From Ascarosepion bandense (Eukaryota; Mollusca; Cephalopoda; Sepiida; Sepiidae): a DNA stretch of 64,000 bases. A program made the translations under genes and the position numbers. Shown here one piece after another: positions 32,880 to 44,187 of the stretch (position 1 is the stretch's first letter; every line of letters begins with the position of its first letter). The DNA lies in NCBI GenBank assembly GCA_037127315.1, contig JBBBDQ010000399.1:1-64000 (forward strand), in the 5' to 3' direction. The notes under the pieces were generated by a model. That model made no database searches. It was not told where the DNA came from and saw only the letters and a program-made list of their open reading frames with translations.

Positions 32880-33190
32880 ATTATGCTATGCGTCATTTTC
32901 CTCTCGCTTGTCATCAGCTTGTTCTATGAATATTAGATTTTTCGAAGCCCTCTTTTCTTATTATGTGATTTGAAAACCTTAATGGTCCTTTTTTGATGTT
33001 GAGTAACGGTTTTCATTCTGTTGTCATTTTCCATAAAATATCATGGTTGCTAACATATTTGGATCTAAGCGTAATTCAATAGAACAATATTTCTATTGCT
33101 TCAAGTCTTTTCTTCATCTTTGACGAGATTGTCCAACCTCACTGCCATTTAATAGGTCATAACAATTTCCTTGATTTTAACTTTATTTTC
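32880..33190 (-). pseudogene. RTE-like LINE fragment, minus strand
   Basis: The order of tcgaagccctcttttcttat, atatcatggttgctaacata, cttcaagtcttttcttcatc and gatgagattgtccaacc-like text matches the minus-strand C-terminal part seen at 55200-55450. It is directly joined to a plus-strand copy starting at about 33193. Confidence 0.6.
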
Positions 33191-33192
33191 TA

Positions 33193-33815
33193 CTAAAATC
33201 AAGCAGGTACACAAATTTAAATAACTAGGAAGAGTTCTAACAGAAGAGGGAAAGTGCGACACTGAGATCCGAACGAGAATTAGCATGGCGAAAGAAGCAT
33301 TCCAGAAGTGGAGTAAAGTATTAAGAAACAGGACAATTTCACTAGAAACAAAGAGGAGAGTACTGGATTGCTATGTGATGTCGGTTCTTCAATATGACAG
33401 TGAATGTTGGACAATATCTTCGAAAATGAAGGAAAAACTTGAAGCAGCTGAAATGTACTTCTACAGAAGGATGCTGCAGATATCATGGACCGAGCATATG
33501 AGCAATGACGAGGTTTTGGAAAGGATGGAAACGAAAAGGAAATTAATATTGAGCATCAGGAAGAGACAACTAAAGTTCCTTGGACAAGCAGTGAAGAAAA
33601 AAGGGTTTGAATAACCTGTTACTAACAGGCCAGATTGAGAGAAAAAGAGACAGGAGAAAGCAGCGGTTAACATATTTAAAGGACCTGATCAGGTGAATGA
33701 CGGAACGAGCGTTGCATGGTACAACAGGAGAAAGTGTGCTAAGAACCACCAGGGACAGGGAGATTTGGAAGGCCATGATCACCTACGTCCTGAAGGGACA
33801 TGGCACATGAAAGAA
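33193..33815 (+). pseudogene. RTE-like LINE C-terminal fragment
   Basis: One of the best preserved RTE tails: IKQVHKFK, then RISMAKEAFQKWSKVLRNRT, ISLETKRRVLDCYVMSVLQY, MYFYRRMLQISWTEHMSNDE, RQLKFLGQAV. A one-base shift near 33600 follows (KKKGFE stop), with continuation in another frame through GQIERKRDRRKQRLTYLKD and RTTRDREIWKAMITYVLKG, ending near 33800. The 3' tail is gacatggcacatgaaagaag. Confidence 0.8.
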
Positions 33816-33979
33816 GAAGTATTCTTCTTAGCATTTGGCATGAATCATTGTTTATTGTAATACGACTTCGGATTTCACTGTCACAATTTCTGTCCTCTGT
33901 TAAATGACTTCCAGATATTTAAACTTCCGCGTTCGTTTTATTCTGGTATTGTTTATTTTTATTTTATTTTTTTTATAAG

Positions 33980-34500
33980 CGTTTCACCCCGAGCAAGGCA
34001 TGTCACTGCCACTACTGTGCAGGGGGCTACGTAGAGTGGAGAAAGGCTGGTTAAATATAGGAAATAACAGAGGGTGGGTGATAGGCGGGTGAGGATACCG
34101 AGAATGATGGTTGGGTAGATGAGAGTGTTGTGAGAATAGTTGGGAGTTAGTGTGAAAGGAGGTGTCTATTGACCCTACATTTAAACACCTGGAGATTGTA
34201 ACTGTCGGGAAAGCAGACTTGTGGAAGGGAGTTCCACAGGCGGGAAGCGCGAGAAAAGAAGCTGTTGGAGTAGAATTTACGGTTACATCTTATTTGTTTA
34301 ACTGTAAAAGGGTGGGACCTAGTTGCTAATCTAGTATATCGTGTAAATTCGTGCTTAGGCGGCACCAGTGATCTAAGCTCATCGGAGCAGAAGCCATGAA
34401 AGTACTTGTAGAAGAGGCACAGGGAAGCTACATCACGCCGGTGTGAGAGCGGCTGCAGCCGGTCTGCCAAGTCAGTATCAACCACGTTTTGGAAATCGAC
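33980..34500 (-). pseudogene. CR1/Jockey-like LINE, C-terminus and 3' end
   Basis: From the 3' terminus (gtttcaccccgagcaaggca at 33982) through the untranslated region, then the minus-strand frame VDTDLADRLQPLSHRRDVAS, LCLFYKYFHGFCSDELRSLV, CRNRKFYSNSFF-like text and SRLWNSLPQVCFPDSYNLQV, ending CRVNRHLLSH. It is cut at 34500 against an RTE fragment. Its few substitutions suggest a fairly young insertion. Confidence 0.8.
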
Positions 34501-34504
34501 CCAC

Positions 34505-35065
34505 ACTTTTGCTAACAACTATGCATTCTGTCTTCTTGCAGTTGATGTTTAATCTTTTCTTATTGCTTTTCTTCACTACCTTTTGTAAGAACTTTTATAG
34601 TTTTTCTTCTGTGTTTGCTCTCAGCACTGTGTGATCAGCACTGCATATCTATGTTGTTAAGATTGTGTCCGCCAATAATGAATTCTGGTACGACTTCTAG
34701 TTCGCTCAAAATCACCTCGCCGGATGGGTTGGATAAATCCGGGGGGGGGGGGGTTGGAGATGCCAAAATAAAGCAGGTATAAACTTGACATATCTAGGAA
34801 GATAACAGATGACAGAAAATACGTCACCGAAATCCGAACACAAATTGTGATAGCAAATAGCGCTTTTCAAAAGCTAAGAAGAGCATTTCGAAAGAGGAAA
34901 ATCTCGTTAGAAAAACATTAAAAACTACTGAACTGATTGAAATTTTGTACTTTCTAAATGGATGTGAATATTGGAAAATTTCCGCGCAGATGACAAAGAA
35001 ACTTGAGTCAATGTTTTTTTTTTCAGCAGGAATTAGAGAAATTCATAGAGAGAACATGTAAGCAA
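34505..35065. pseudogene. Inverted pair of RTE fragments (minus then plus)
   Basis: 34505-34725 (minus) holds RT sequence around KTEC (agttgatgtttaatcttttc ... gtccgccaataatgaattct). 34765-35065 (plus) begins with the next part of the same ORF (ccaaaataaagcaggtataa for AKIKQV, then ATEIRTQI-like and KLRRAFRKRKIS). The outer edge of the inverted piece and the start of the direct piece map to nearly adjacent ORF positions. A run of 13 G lies near the junction (34741-34753). Confidence 0.6.
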
Positions 35066-35073
35066 CGACGTAA

Positions 35074-35387
35074 TCTAAACTTTTATAAATGAAACTTTGT
35101 GTGTGTGTGTGTGTGTGTGTCCGTTACCTATAGACTCCGAAACGGCTGAACCGATTTTCTTGAAGATTTAAACAGTTGTACTATAAGCGTCTACGAGTGT
35201 TCTTAGCTAGATTTTGTGTCGATGTACTCTCGATAAATATCGAAAATCGATAATCGAAAAAATCGGGTTATAAAAGGAGTGGTCCGAATTTAATCAAATT
35301 TGATACACTCATAGACAAAAACACAAGAAACGATATTCAGAGGTTTCATGGTTGCAGTTCTTACAATATGGCAGAAAATCGATAATA
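35074..35387 (+). mobile_element. Helitron-type element, 3'-truncated
   Basis: It begins A|TCTAAACTTTTATAAATG (TC at 35074-35075) with the family body (cgaaacggctgaaccgattt, cgattatcgaaaaaatcggg-like text in inverse order, catagacaaaaacacaagaa). It stops near caatatggcagaaaatcgat, so the hairpin-CTAG half is missing. Confidence 0.7.
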
Positions 35388-35419
35388 TTGGGCGTGTTTA
35401 TACGTGTTAAAAAGCCCGC

Positions 35420-35539
35420 CTTCTTCGTGGCCTAGGGGTAGAATCGCCGACTGACGCCGATTCGGTCGGGTTTCAAGCCTGGGTTAGGAAGCGGACGGAG
35501 TCTAAGCCGTACTGATGAGCTGTAATACAGATGGCTATA

Positions 35540-35586
<47 letters not shown>

Positions 35587-35645
35587 GTAAGATGCTTGTG
35601 TGTGTGTGTATGTCTGTATGTCCTGTCTGCGGATGACTATATATA
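35420..35645 (+). mobile_element. tRNA-derived SINE (family 2) with (AT)n tail
   Basis: This is the best copy of the family: gtggcctaggggtagaatcg is a good A box and cgggtttcaagcctggg a good B box, followed by actgatgagctgtaatacag. The AT tract is at 35540-35583. A second tail piece (gtctgcggatgactatatat) lies at about 35625-35645 after a GT stretch, as if the tail had been split. The segment 35650-35870 contains a 20-bp tandem repeat of gattatggattattacaata near 35650-35695 and is otherwise unnamed. Confidence 0.7.
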
Positions 35646-35869
35646 GTTTAGAAAAGATTATGGATTATTACAATAGATTATGGATTATTACAATAGATAA
35701 TACATATTTCACCGCATATTGCGGCTCGTCAGACCCAAATGGTTCAACAGTTGGTCCTTAAATATCCCCTAAAATATTGTTTTACACAGCCGCTCACATG
35801 TTCATATTTAGAATAATCATTTGTAACGGTTATTTACGAAAAGTTTCTCGCTCATCTAAAAAGAACCTC

Positions 35870-36650
35870 AAATAATAGAAAAAAGGAAGCAGAAAGAAAA
35901 ATAGTCGATTGATTAATGGAAAGAAGAGAAAAAAAGAGAGAAAACTGAAAAGAAGAAAGAAGAGAAAAAAAGCTAAAAAGAGAAAAAGAAAGGACAAACA
36001 GATACAATGAAAAGAAAATAAACAGTATCCAGAGAAATAAATGTTAACCCCATGTGTCAAAATAGTGTCCCTAAAACCTGTCCGCTTTCTTAGAAAAACA
36101 TGACGTGGAAAATTTAACTCTGAAATTTAGTTACAAATATAATGGGTACAAAAGTAAATTATACATCATATTTTAATAAAATTTGTAAAAATAACTACAC
36201 TTACTATTATTTTAAAAATTCATACTAATTTAAAAAATTAGAGTTAAAAAATCAAAAATCAAAATTATAATTAAATCTAAAAAAGAGAGAAATAAAAGAA
36301 AGCGAGCAAGATAGAACGGAATTCAAAATAATTTAAAAAACTAGATGGGAACCGACGTCTGTTACACTAATATTCATTCTTAGAAACGTGACATGGGATT
36401 TATTCTTAAATTAAAATATGCCGGCTATGAGGTATATTTTTCTTTTTTTTTTGGTGGTGGGGGGGTTAAAAATAAATCATAAATCATACATCCTAATATA
36501 AATTACAATATAACCACTAGTAGTAATTTATTATAAATAATATTGTTAAAATAATAACTCCTAGTAAGAAAAAAATATAAAAATAAAACCTTTAACAAAA
36601 ATCTTTAAAAACAAATCTTAAATAATAATAATAATAATAATAAAGATAAT

Positions 36651-36660
<10 letters not shown>
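35870..36660. other. Purine-rich then AT-rich DNA
   Basis: 35870-36010 is GAAA/AGAA-rich. 36060-36650 is very AT-rich with (AAT)n near 36620-36650. I see no genes or named repeats. Confidence 0.6.
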
Positions 36661-36703
<43 letters not shown>

Positions 36704-36864
36704 CATATCACCCCAAGCAAGACGGTAACGCCACTGATGCGCAGGGGGCTATCTAAGAGTGAAAAGATTGGAAAAAAGAAACCCGGAAGCCACATCATAA
36801 ACAGGAAACAAGGGATGAGCCTCTTCACCTGTTCAATAGACGTGGGTGGAGTGTGAACCGGGCG

Positions 36865-36900
<36 letters not shown>

Positions 36901-36920
36901 GTGTGTGTGTGTGTGTATCA
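36655..36920 (-). repeat. (AT)n, CR1-like LINE 3' end, (GT)n
   Basis: AT tract at 36655-36700. It is followed directly by the LINE 3' terminus on the minus strand (aatcatatcaccccaagcaa, ccactgatgcgcagggggct) to about 36862, then GT repeats at 36870-36915. The same 3' end subfamily (cggtaacgccactgat) is at 48464 and 59750. Confidence 0.65.
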
Positions 36921-37083
36921 AACAAAATTTCTCTAAGTCGTTAATAATAATAATAACAATAATATTCATATTATTAAAAAAAATTATATTACTCTGTTAA
37001 ATTAAATAAATGAATTTAACATTGAGTTCTTTTGGAATCGTCTCTATCGGAATTTACTTGCATAGTATACCAAGTGTGCTACG

Positions 37084-37084
<1 letters not shown>

Positions 37085-37125
<41 letters not shown>

Positions 37126-37128
37126 TGA
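37085..37128. repeat. (AT)n microsatellite
   Basis: AT tract abutting the mariner-like relic. 36920-37085 is AT-rich without features. Confidence 0.9.
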
Positions 37129-37439
37129 GATGGATAAATTACGCAAAAATTAAATTAACACTGATATCTAAATTTTGACAGATATATTTAGCAAAATGAC
37201 ACAAAAACATCAAATATCTTGAAATAATAAAAAGTAAATTTATTCGATAAAACCGCCATTGACTACAACTACATCCTCTAGACAATTTTGGAATCTCTTG
37301 TGTGTCTTTTAGACGGTCTCCTTGTTTAAGATAGTGAATGATGCCATAATCCTTGCCTTCAGTTTAGCTTTGGTGTTACAGGAATATTTCTGGTATATCG
37401 CTTAACTGTGCCCACACATCAGATGATTTTCTTGTAGTG

Positions 37440-37505
37440 TTAAATAGCAGGACATATTGCGTTTTTTACCCTTACTTGGCAAACATTCTACCGCAGAAAG
37501 TAATT
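37440..37505 (+). mobile_element. SINE (family 1) fragment
   Basis: gttaaatagcaggacatatt and cattctaccgcagaaagtaa match the central body of the SINE. Both ends are missing. Confidence 0.6.
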
Positions 37506-37772
37506 GATATGACAGTCAGGTACAGATGAATAAGTAAAGATGCAGTTTTGGGAGTTAGATAGCCAGATGTAAGGAGTAATGTGGTGCAGTGTCCACTTGT
37601 CAGACATACATTCTCGCAGCAACCACCCTCTTTATCCAGAACAGCACTACGTACTAAAGTCACTTAGTCACATAGGCCGCCATGTTGAGCCTGGGGTCCT
37701 CAATAACACATTCGTTAGTTCTTTTCTCATCAGAAGGATCGCAGGAAGGTTTCTGAGGTGCTGTACCTCCGC

Positions 37773-38065
37773 AATCACATTCAGTCAGTTTAGTGCCATA
37801 CGTGATACGCGCTTTGGGCGAGCATGTTTTGAAAGTGACATGACTGACTGAGCAGAAGATTATACCGCATAGGTTACCATTGCTTTCTGCGGTAGAACCC
37901 AATCTGTCCTATTATTTGACCCACTACTAAAGGGAAGAGACGGATTAATACCTTTCCCAAGGATATTTGTGCGTAAGTGAATGCAAGGAATTCGAACTCG
38001 GCTCACCGATTTATCGTACCGAGTCGATACCCACTGCACCACAACGCACATCCTGTAATCACATT
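37773..38065 (-). mobile_element. SINE (family 1) inserted in transposase, 9-bp target-site duplication
   Basis: The SINE (37782-38056) is bounded by AATCACATT at 37773-37781 and 38057-38065. It runs from cagtcagtttagtgccatac through gcagaagattataccgcata to the head with gaattcgaactcggctcacc and ccactgcaccacaacgcac. About 20 bp of the body (gactggttgccagccaaggc) is deleted. The duplication dates this insertion after that of the transposon. Confidence 0.85.
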
Positions 38066-38394
38066 AGACTCACCTAAATCTTTCCGAATCCTCAACACTG
38101 TCCTCAGATTGACACCCAAACACTCTTAGATTTTTGTATGGAAGTTCCCGGTGCGAATGCAAAGCAGTACATCATGCCGTTTCCAAATTTCTGGAAATGT
38201 GAACTGCGTTTCTTTTTTCTCTACAAGTTACCTCCTTAGGTGTTTTACGGTTTATCAAGCATTTGTAATGACTCTTATGTTAGTCATTTAAAGCCGAAAC
38301 ATATTTGAGCATGTAAGAATAATTCTTGATTGCAAAATATTTCATTAACTTGAGTATGACATGATTTTTTCCAAATGCAAGTCCTGCTGTAACA

Positions 38395-38610
38395 CACACA
38401 GTCAACCTAACGGTTTTTTGAACGTATATCTAACGTACCCAAATGCAATTCGAACTCGGCTCTCACATTTCTTATTGAGTGTTATTACCACAACACATAC
38501 ATTTTGTTTTAATCATTTCACCCTAAGCAAGGCATTCCACTGTTACTATTGCACAGGGGGTTACATAGGGGAATGTGATGAGAAAGGGAAGAGACAGAGG
38601 AGAAATTGGA
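38395..38610 (-). mobile_element. SINE head fragment and CR1-like LINE 3' end
   Basis: 38440-38500 (minus) retains the SINE promoter region (gcaattcgaactcggctctc, accacaacacataca). 38508-38600 is the minus-strand LINE terminus (aatcatttcaccctaagcaa, ggcattccactgttactatt). They adjoin directly. 38610-39130 is unnamed; it has (GAT)n near 38746-38763 and A runs near 38880-38930. Confidence 0.6.
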
Positions 38611-39139
38611 CTTACAATGTAACAAAGTGGATAGTAAGATCATTCACAGAGACGAAAACTTTGTCAGGCAATCGAGACAAAAGGCACTGGTTAGATGGTC
38701 ACGTGCTCAGCGACTTTATGATTATACACTTTCATAGAACTTACGACGATGATGATGATGATGAAATGCGTTTATTGATGATAAATTGAATTTTACCGAA
38801 TATTGCAGGATTCGGGTTGCCTGGGTTGTCAAGCTTGGATAATTTCCGAGGAAATTTACCAGCTGGTAAGCAATGACGTTCACAAAAAACAAAAAAACAA
38901 AAAAATAAAACAAACAAACAAAAAAAAAACGAAAGAAAATAGCAACGAATTTATGTACATCATTTCTTTTCAACTTTTCAAACATCTTTTATTTTATTTT
39001 TGTTAAAAAAAACGCGTTTTTTTAATCAATGTTTATTTTTCTTCCATTTAAAAACCAATCGCTTTCCTCTGAAATTGTTATCACGGCAGCAATCGTTTTT
39101 CTCTCAATTCTAACTAGCGAGTAAAAAAGAATTTATTGG

Positions 39140-40432
39140 CGCCTGCTCGGATTTTAATTAAAAGATTAAAAGAGAGGATAGGCAGGAGAGAAGCAAGAAA
39201 GAAAAAGAAAGAAAGAAAAACGAAGAAAAGTGCAGAAAAGAAAAACGAAGGAAAGTGCAGAAAAAAAGAAAGAAATAAAAACCAAGGAAAGGTTGACAAA
39301 ATGCAGAAAAAGAAAGAATGAAAACAAACGAAAGAAAAACAAATAAAAACCAATAAAAGTTTGACAAGGTGCAGAAAAAGAAAGAAAAAAGAAAAAGAAA
39401 GAAAGAAAGAACCAACAAAAGTGAAAAGTAGAAGAAATAAAACCGAAGAAAAAGTTGACAAAATGCAGAAGAAGAAAGAAAGAAAAAATAAAGAGAAATA
39501 AAAAAGAAAAAAGGTTGACAAAATGCAGAAAAAGACAGAATAAAAAAAAGAAAGAAAAACAAATAAAGACAAATAAAAGGCTGACAAAGTGTAGAAAAAG
39601 AAATGAAGAAAGAAAGAAAGAACGAACAAAAGTAAAAAGAAAAAGAAATAAAAATGAAGAAAATGTTGACAAAATGCAGAAGAAGAAAGAAATAAAAAAG
39701 CAAAAAGAAATAAAAACGAAAAAGGTGGACAAAGTTCAGAAGAAAAAAAGAAACAAACAAAGAAACAAAGAATTATAATAGATAAAAGGACGGAGAAAGA
39801 ATTTTTTAAATCTGTAAAGAGGAAGTGCATTAAGAAGGAACAGTGAAATACAATAAGTAGAAGAATGAAAATGTGGCGAAGAAGAAAAAAATGAATAATA
39901 ACAAGAAGAAAAATCTTGTTGCTGAGAATAAAAATTAGCAGTTTGAGAAGAAGAAGGTGAAGAAAAAGAAGAATAAGAAGATGAAAGTTGGATTTGAGAA
40001 GAAGACGATGCTGATAATATCAAAGAAGAAAAACCTAATAGGTGAAGAAGGAGATGATAATGTTTATAAGAAAAAAGAGGAAATAATTATAGTCTAAGAA
40101 GAAAAACTTAATGGTTTGAGAAGAAGATGAAGATTATAAAAGAGAAGAAGAACAATCTAATTGCTTCAGAAGAAGAAAAAGAAGAAAAGCTGCTAATTTG
40201 AGAAAAATAGTGATTAAACAAAAAGAAAAAGAAGAAAAAATCTTGTTGTTTCAGACAAAAAAAGGGAGAAGAAAAGCTTATGATTTGAGAAGAAGAAAAA
40301 GAAGTAGAAAAATAAGAAAAAAGAAGATGACAAAAATAGTCGTTTGATAAAAAGAAGAAAAAATTCAGTTCCTTCAGAAGAAAAAAATAGAAAAAAAATG
40401 CTTATAATTTGGAAAGAAGAAGAAACAACTAG
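39140..40432. repeat. Purine-rich degenerate tandem repeat
   Basis: About 1.3 kb of GAAA and GAA-type sequence. In 39225-39740 a unit of about 55-75 bp recurs with the anchor gttgacaaaatgcagaaa (for example near 39292, 39458, 39516, 39667). 39780-40430 shifts to AAG-rich units with tttgagaagaag anchors. The minus-strand Phe/Leu/Ser frames (up to 238 codons) follow from composition and are not genes. Confidence 0.8.
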
Positions 40433-40433
40433 T

Positions 40434-40762
40434 GGTTTGACAAGTCAGTCAGTTAAGTGCCATACGTGAAACACGATTAGGCGATCATGTCTCGACAAAG
40501 ACATGACTGACTGGGCAGAAGATTATCCCGTAGTAGGTTGCCATTCCTTTCTGCGGTAGACTGGTTGCCAGCCAAGGGTATAGAACCCAATCTGTCCTGT
40601 TATTTAACCCATAACTGGAAGGAAGAGACGGATTAATACCTTTCCCAAGGGGATTTGCGCGTAAGTGAATGCAATGAATTCAACTAGAATTCGAACTCGG
40701 TTCCACAATTTCTCATTCCGAACCGATATCCACTGTACCACAACACACATCCTGGTTTGGCA
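40434..40762 (-). mobile_element. SINE (family 1), full length, 9-bp target-site duplication
   Basis: SINE at 40443-40753 between GGTTTGACA (40434-40442) and GGTTTGGCA (40754-40762), one mismatch. It has the complete organisation: (CTGA) tail, ccatacgtgaaacacg, catgtctcgacaaagacatg, gtagtaggttgccattcctt, tctgcggtagactggttgcc, cataactggaaggaagagac, and a head with gaattcgaactcggttcc and a ccactgtaccacaacacac A-box region. It is a good reference copy for the family. Confidence 0.9.
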
Positions 40763-41580
40763 AAAAGAATAAGCAAAAAAACAATAAAGTAAATGGTGTG
40801 AAAATAAAGAAAACAAAATGAAAGAATAAAAAACACCGATAAAACTGATCGGAATAAACCAAATGAAGTTGTTAATGATGTCTCAGCTAAATAAGAATCA
40901 GAAGAAAATTATATTACAATTATTATTAATGGAGAAAAGCCTTGGCTTGTATCATTCAATGCCTCTTAAACAAAGGTAATGACGTTTTGTCACCACCAAG
41001 CAGATATAAACCCGTTCCAATAGAGAATAGCGCTGACACATCAATGATATTCCTTGCTTTAAACGTCTATTGCGTCTGAAGCTCACCCCAGTTCACAAAC
41101 AGAACTCGTACCATCGCTAAATATGCTAGAAAGGGGCCAATATATTGTATCGATCTAGAAAATGTCTAACTCCTGTCGCCATATTGTGGAGTCAGTTAAG
41201 ACTACGAATGCAGTATTACTGGCATAGCTGAGTTAGTACTGCCTTCTCATTATCGTCCATAGCCTAAACGTTATTACCCGGACTTATGGCTGATAAATTA
41301 TTTTCATTTCTGCAATCTTCATCCTACAGACAAAAAAGATGTTCTCTTCTCACTAACCTATCACGATTACTGTGACATCGTGCGACATTTCTTATTTCCG
41401 CCATTTTATTTTTACAGCATCCGCAGACTTCTTTCGCAGAAAGACTTCCAAGAGGATGCGTTCCCGATTGCTACAATCCTTATTATTCTAATTAATTAAA
41501 ATCTAGAGTCAACCAATAAAAATCTAACATATATTCATCGAATTCAATTATTACTCCCTTCTTGGCTCTCCATTACAACA
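40763..41580. other. Sequence without recognised features
   Basis: No repeat family, RNA or credible coding frame identified by eye on either strand. Confidence 0.5.
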
Positions 41581-41581
41581 A

Positions 41582-41850
41582 TTAGTTAAGTGCCATACGT
41601 GATACACGCTTGTGTGGTCATGTCTCTTTTGAGACATAACTAACTGGGCAAGAGATTTTCCCGCAGTAAGTTTCCATTGCTTTCTACAGTAGACTAATTG
41701 CTAACCAAGGCTATGGAACCAAATCTGTTCTGCTATTTAACCCATAGCCAGAGGGAGAAGAGACGAATTAATACCTATCTCAATGATATTTGCGCGTAAG
41801 TGAATACAACAAATTCGACTGGAATTCGAACTCGGATCGATTTCGGTCAA
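41582..41850 (-). mobile_element. SINE (family 1), diverged
   Basis: Tail-proximal ttagttaagtgccatacgtg, catgtctcttttgagacata, tttctacagtagactaattg, tatttgcgcgtaagtgaata and ggaattcgaactcggatcga. The head beyond the B box is lost. Confidence 0.8.
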
Positions 41851-41924
41851 ACTACAAATAGAAAGGTAGTGGGGCATGAAATTTTGTAAAAAAAAAAATC
41901 GAGGTGATACTCTTTTTTATCTGC

Positions 41925-42580
41925 TTCAGGACGTAGGCGATCGTGGACATCCACATTTTCCTGTTCTTTGTAGTTCCTAATATATTTTCTCTTGTTATTT
42001 TTCCAAACCCTTCTCTGTCATCCATTTGCTTAAACCCATCAAGTATTTATCGGGCTGATTTTCCCCGTTCCTCTATCCACCCTGTGAGTATCAGATTCTC
42101 CAAGCCACCGTTTTTCATTATGCGTCCAATAAACTTCAACTGTCTCATCTTGATGTTAATTTGAAGTTATCTACTTGTTTTCATTCTCTGTAAAACCTTG
42201 TCGTTGATCACATTTTCAGTCCATGGTATCCTCAGCATCCTTCTGTAGAACACATTTGTTTCTTTGAGTTTATTCTTCATCTGTGAAATTGTCGAGCATT
42301 TGCAGCCATATAGGAAAAGAGATACCACGTAACACTTCAGTACACCTTTCTTTGTTTCCAAAGAATTTTTCCTGTCTCTTCATATTTTGAAGCTTTTGAA
42401 ATGGATCTTTGGCCAAACCAATATCTTCGGATATCAGTGTCGCTCATTACGTCCTCCGTTAGAACACTTTCCAAGATTTTAAATTTCTGTATCTGCTTTT
42501 ATTTAGCATCCCCGACGTTTAATTGGCATTTTAGAATCCTCATTTTGCTGATGACCATCCATTCAGTTTTCTTGTAGTTT
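41925..42580 (-). pseudogene. RTE-like LINE C-terminal fragment, cut by Helitron-type insertion
   Basis: The minus-strand pieces LKCYVVSLFLYGCKCSTISQ, FYRRMLRIPWTENVINDKVL, MRQLKFIGRIMKN-like and KYLMGLSKWMTEKGL are separated by stops and shifts. The upstream edge at 42580 (cattcagttttcttgtagtt, the KTE position) is exactly where the Helitron-type element begins. RTE sequence does not obviously resume after it. Confidence 0.7.
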
Positions 42581-42583
42581 ATA

Positions 42584-43276
42584 TCTAAAGTTATTTATAA
42601 ATGGAACTTTGTCTGTATGTATGTGTGTGTCTGTGTGTGTATCCGTTACCTATAGACATTGAAACGGCTGAACCGATTTTCTTGAAAATTTACACAGTTG
42701 TACTCTAAGCGTCTGCGAGTGTTCTTAGATAGGTTTTGTGTCGAGGTACCCCCGATAAATATTGAAAATCGATAATCGAAAAAATCGGGTTATAGAAGGT
42801 GTGGTCCGATTTTAATCAAATTTCATACACTCATAGACAAAGATATAAGAAACGATATTCAGAAGTTTCAAGGTTGTAGTTCTTACAATAGTGCAGAAAA
42901 TCGATAATATATATAAAAGGCAATATGTTTCTGTGTGTGTCTGTTTATCTGCCTTTTTATTTTAGTTTTTGCTTCAGGTTTGTCTCTAAGTAGGTATAAT
43001 TGTAGTTCTTAGTCTCAGCCATGACACCATTTACTCAGAGGACTTATTTAGCCTTCAAAATTCAGTTTACGACGAAAAATCTTATTTGATATCGATACCA
43101 GGAAATCAAAATTTGACTTACATCCATTCATTTTTCTTTCAGACTACGGTTTCGCTTTAACTGGAAACAACTATTGGTTTTTAACCATTCGTACCAACGT
43201 CCAAAGTGTGCTCCAGGACTGTGGATTAGTTTTAGAGCTTTCATTACACCCGAGCAACGCCGGGCTTTACAGCTAG
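42584..43276 (+). mobile_element. Short non-autonomous Helitron-type element, complete
   Basis: Structure A|TCTAAAGTTATTTATAAATG ... cccgagcaacgccggg, ctttacag, CTAG|T. The 5' TC is at 42584-42585 after A; the 3' CTAG is at 43273-43276 before T; and the CCCG...CGGG hairpin lies about 8 bp before CTAG. The body has tccgttacctatagacattg, aacggctgaaccgattttct and tgatatcgataccaggaaat. Four copies in this window (two minus at 14675 and 18268, one truncated at 35074) agree on the ends, which fixes the boundaries. No Rep/helicase is present, so mobilisation would depend on an autonomous relative. Confidence 0.85.
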
Positions 43277-44138
43277 TTCTACTTAAAGTAGAGGATGTTG
43301 ATAAATTATAGGGTCTAGTAACTATCCAAATGACCAAATGCGGTGTTTGTCATTGGCTTCTTAGCCGTACCGAAAAAACTCAGCACCGACTCATACATAT
43401 GCAAATTATATCTTTGTACCTAATCTGATGGATTAATAACTCTGGAGATTAATATCAGAAAAATGTACAGTCTTACAGACGCTGCATTATTCTCTCCATT
43501 TTCAAAAGAGTCGTTTGCTGTCAGCAGCGACATTGTTGTTTATTAGATCGCTGATTATTTCATTGAATATTTCTGAAACCGATCTTAAGGTAGCTTTATG
43601 AAACATCTGCGAATTTTCAAGGATTATATTTATTTTAAAATCAACAAAAATACAAGAAGAATAAGAGGTTTAGCTGGAAAGTTAACATTCTGACCATAAA
43701 TTAAATGAAACTAGACACACAAATTGTTATGCAAAAAGACATGCAATTGTACCTCAATATAACAGCTGATTAATCTATGAACTTTCCAGCCAACCGTCGT
43801 AAACGTAACTTGAAAGAGATTAAAACAATATTTTTTTTTCATTGAAGATGTGTCATGACTATGAAAGGTTAGAGAACGCACCTATTAAAAGGTTATTTTC
43901 GAGAGACCTAACAAGGAATAGCAGTTTTGATTAAACTAATGGAATAATAGCAAGGACTTATATGTAATTGTTTGAATTGGAAATAAAGGAAACCCGTCAA
44001 CTCTTCCACGTACGTTAGCAGAGTAATGTTTAAGTAATAAACGAATTAACAAAGAAAAACTGACAAACAGACAGTCAAATAGAGATAGACAGATAGGGAG
44101 AGATATAGAAGGAGAGATATAAATATAATAAGAAACGA

Positions 44139-44140
<2 letters not shown>
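43277..44140. other. Sequence without recognised features
   Basis: AT-rich, no supported gene or repeat. Confidence 0.5.

Positions 44141-44187
<47 letters not shown>

Larger units (their letters stand above)
37129..38350 (-). pseudogene. Mariner-type transposase relic, split by SINE sequence
   Basis: A minus-strand DDE transposase in pieces. Near 38065-38165 a helix-turn-helix segment reads CLGVNLRTVLRIRKDLGESN. From 37782 down it continues APQKPSCDPSDEKRTNEC and LNMAAYVTK, then near 37590-37540 TPYIWLSNSQNC at the place of the usual WPPNSPDLNP. From 37440 to 37245 it ends AKLKARIMASFTILN and VVVVNGGFIE, equivalent to the conserved EANGGxxE terminus. The end gcgtaatttatccatctcag (complement, at about 37129-37150) is a likely terminal repeat. 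Stops, frameshifts and two SINE pieces (37440-37505 and 37782-38056) make it inactive. 38170-38350 is diverged N-terminal sequence. Confidence 0.65.
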
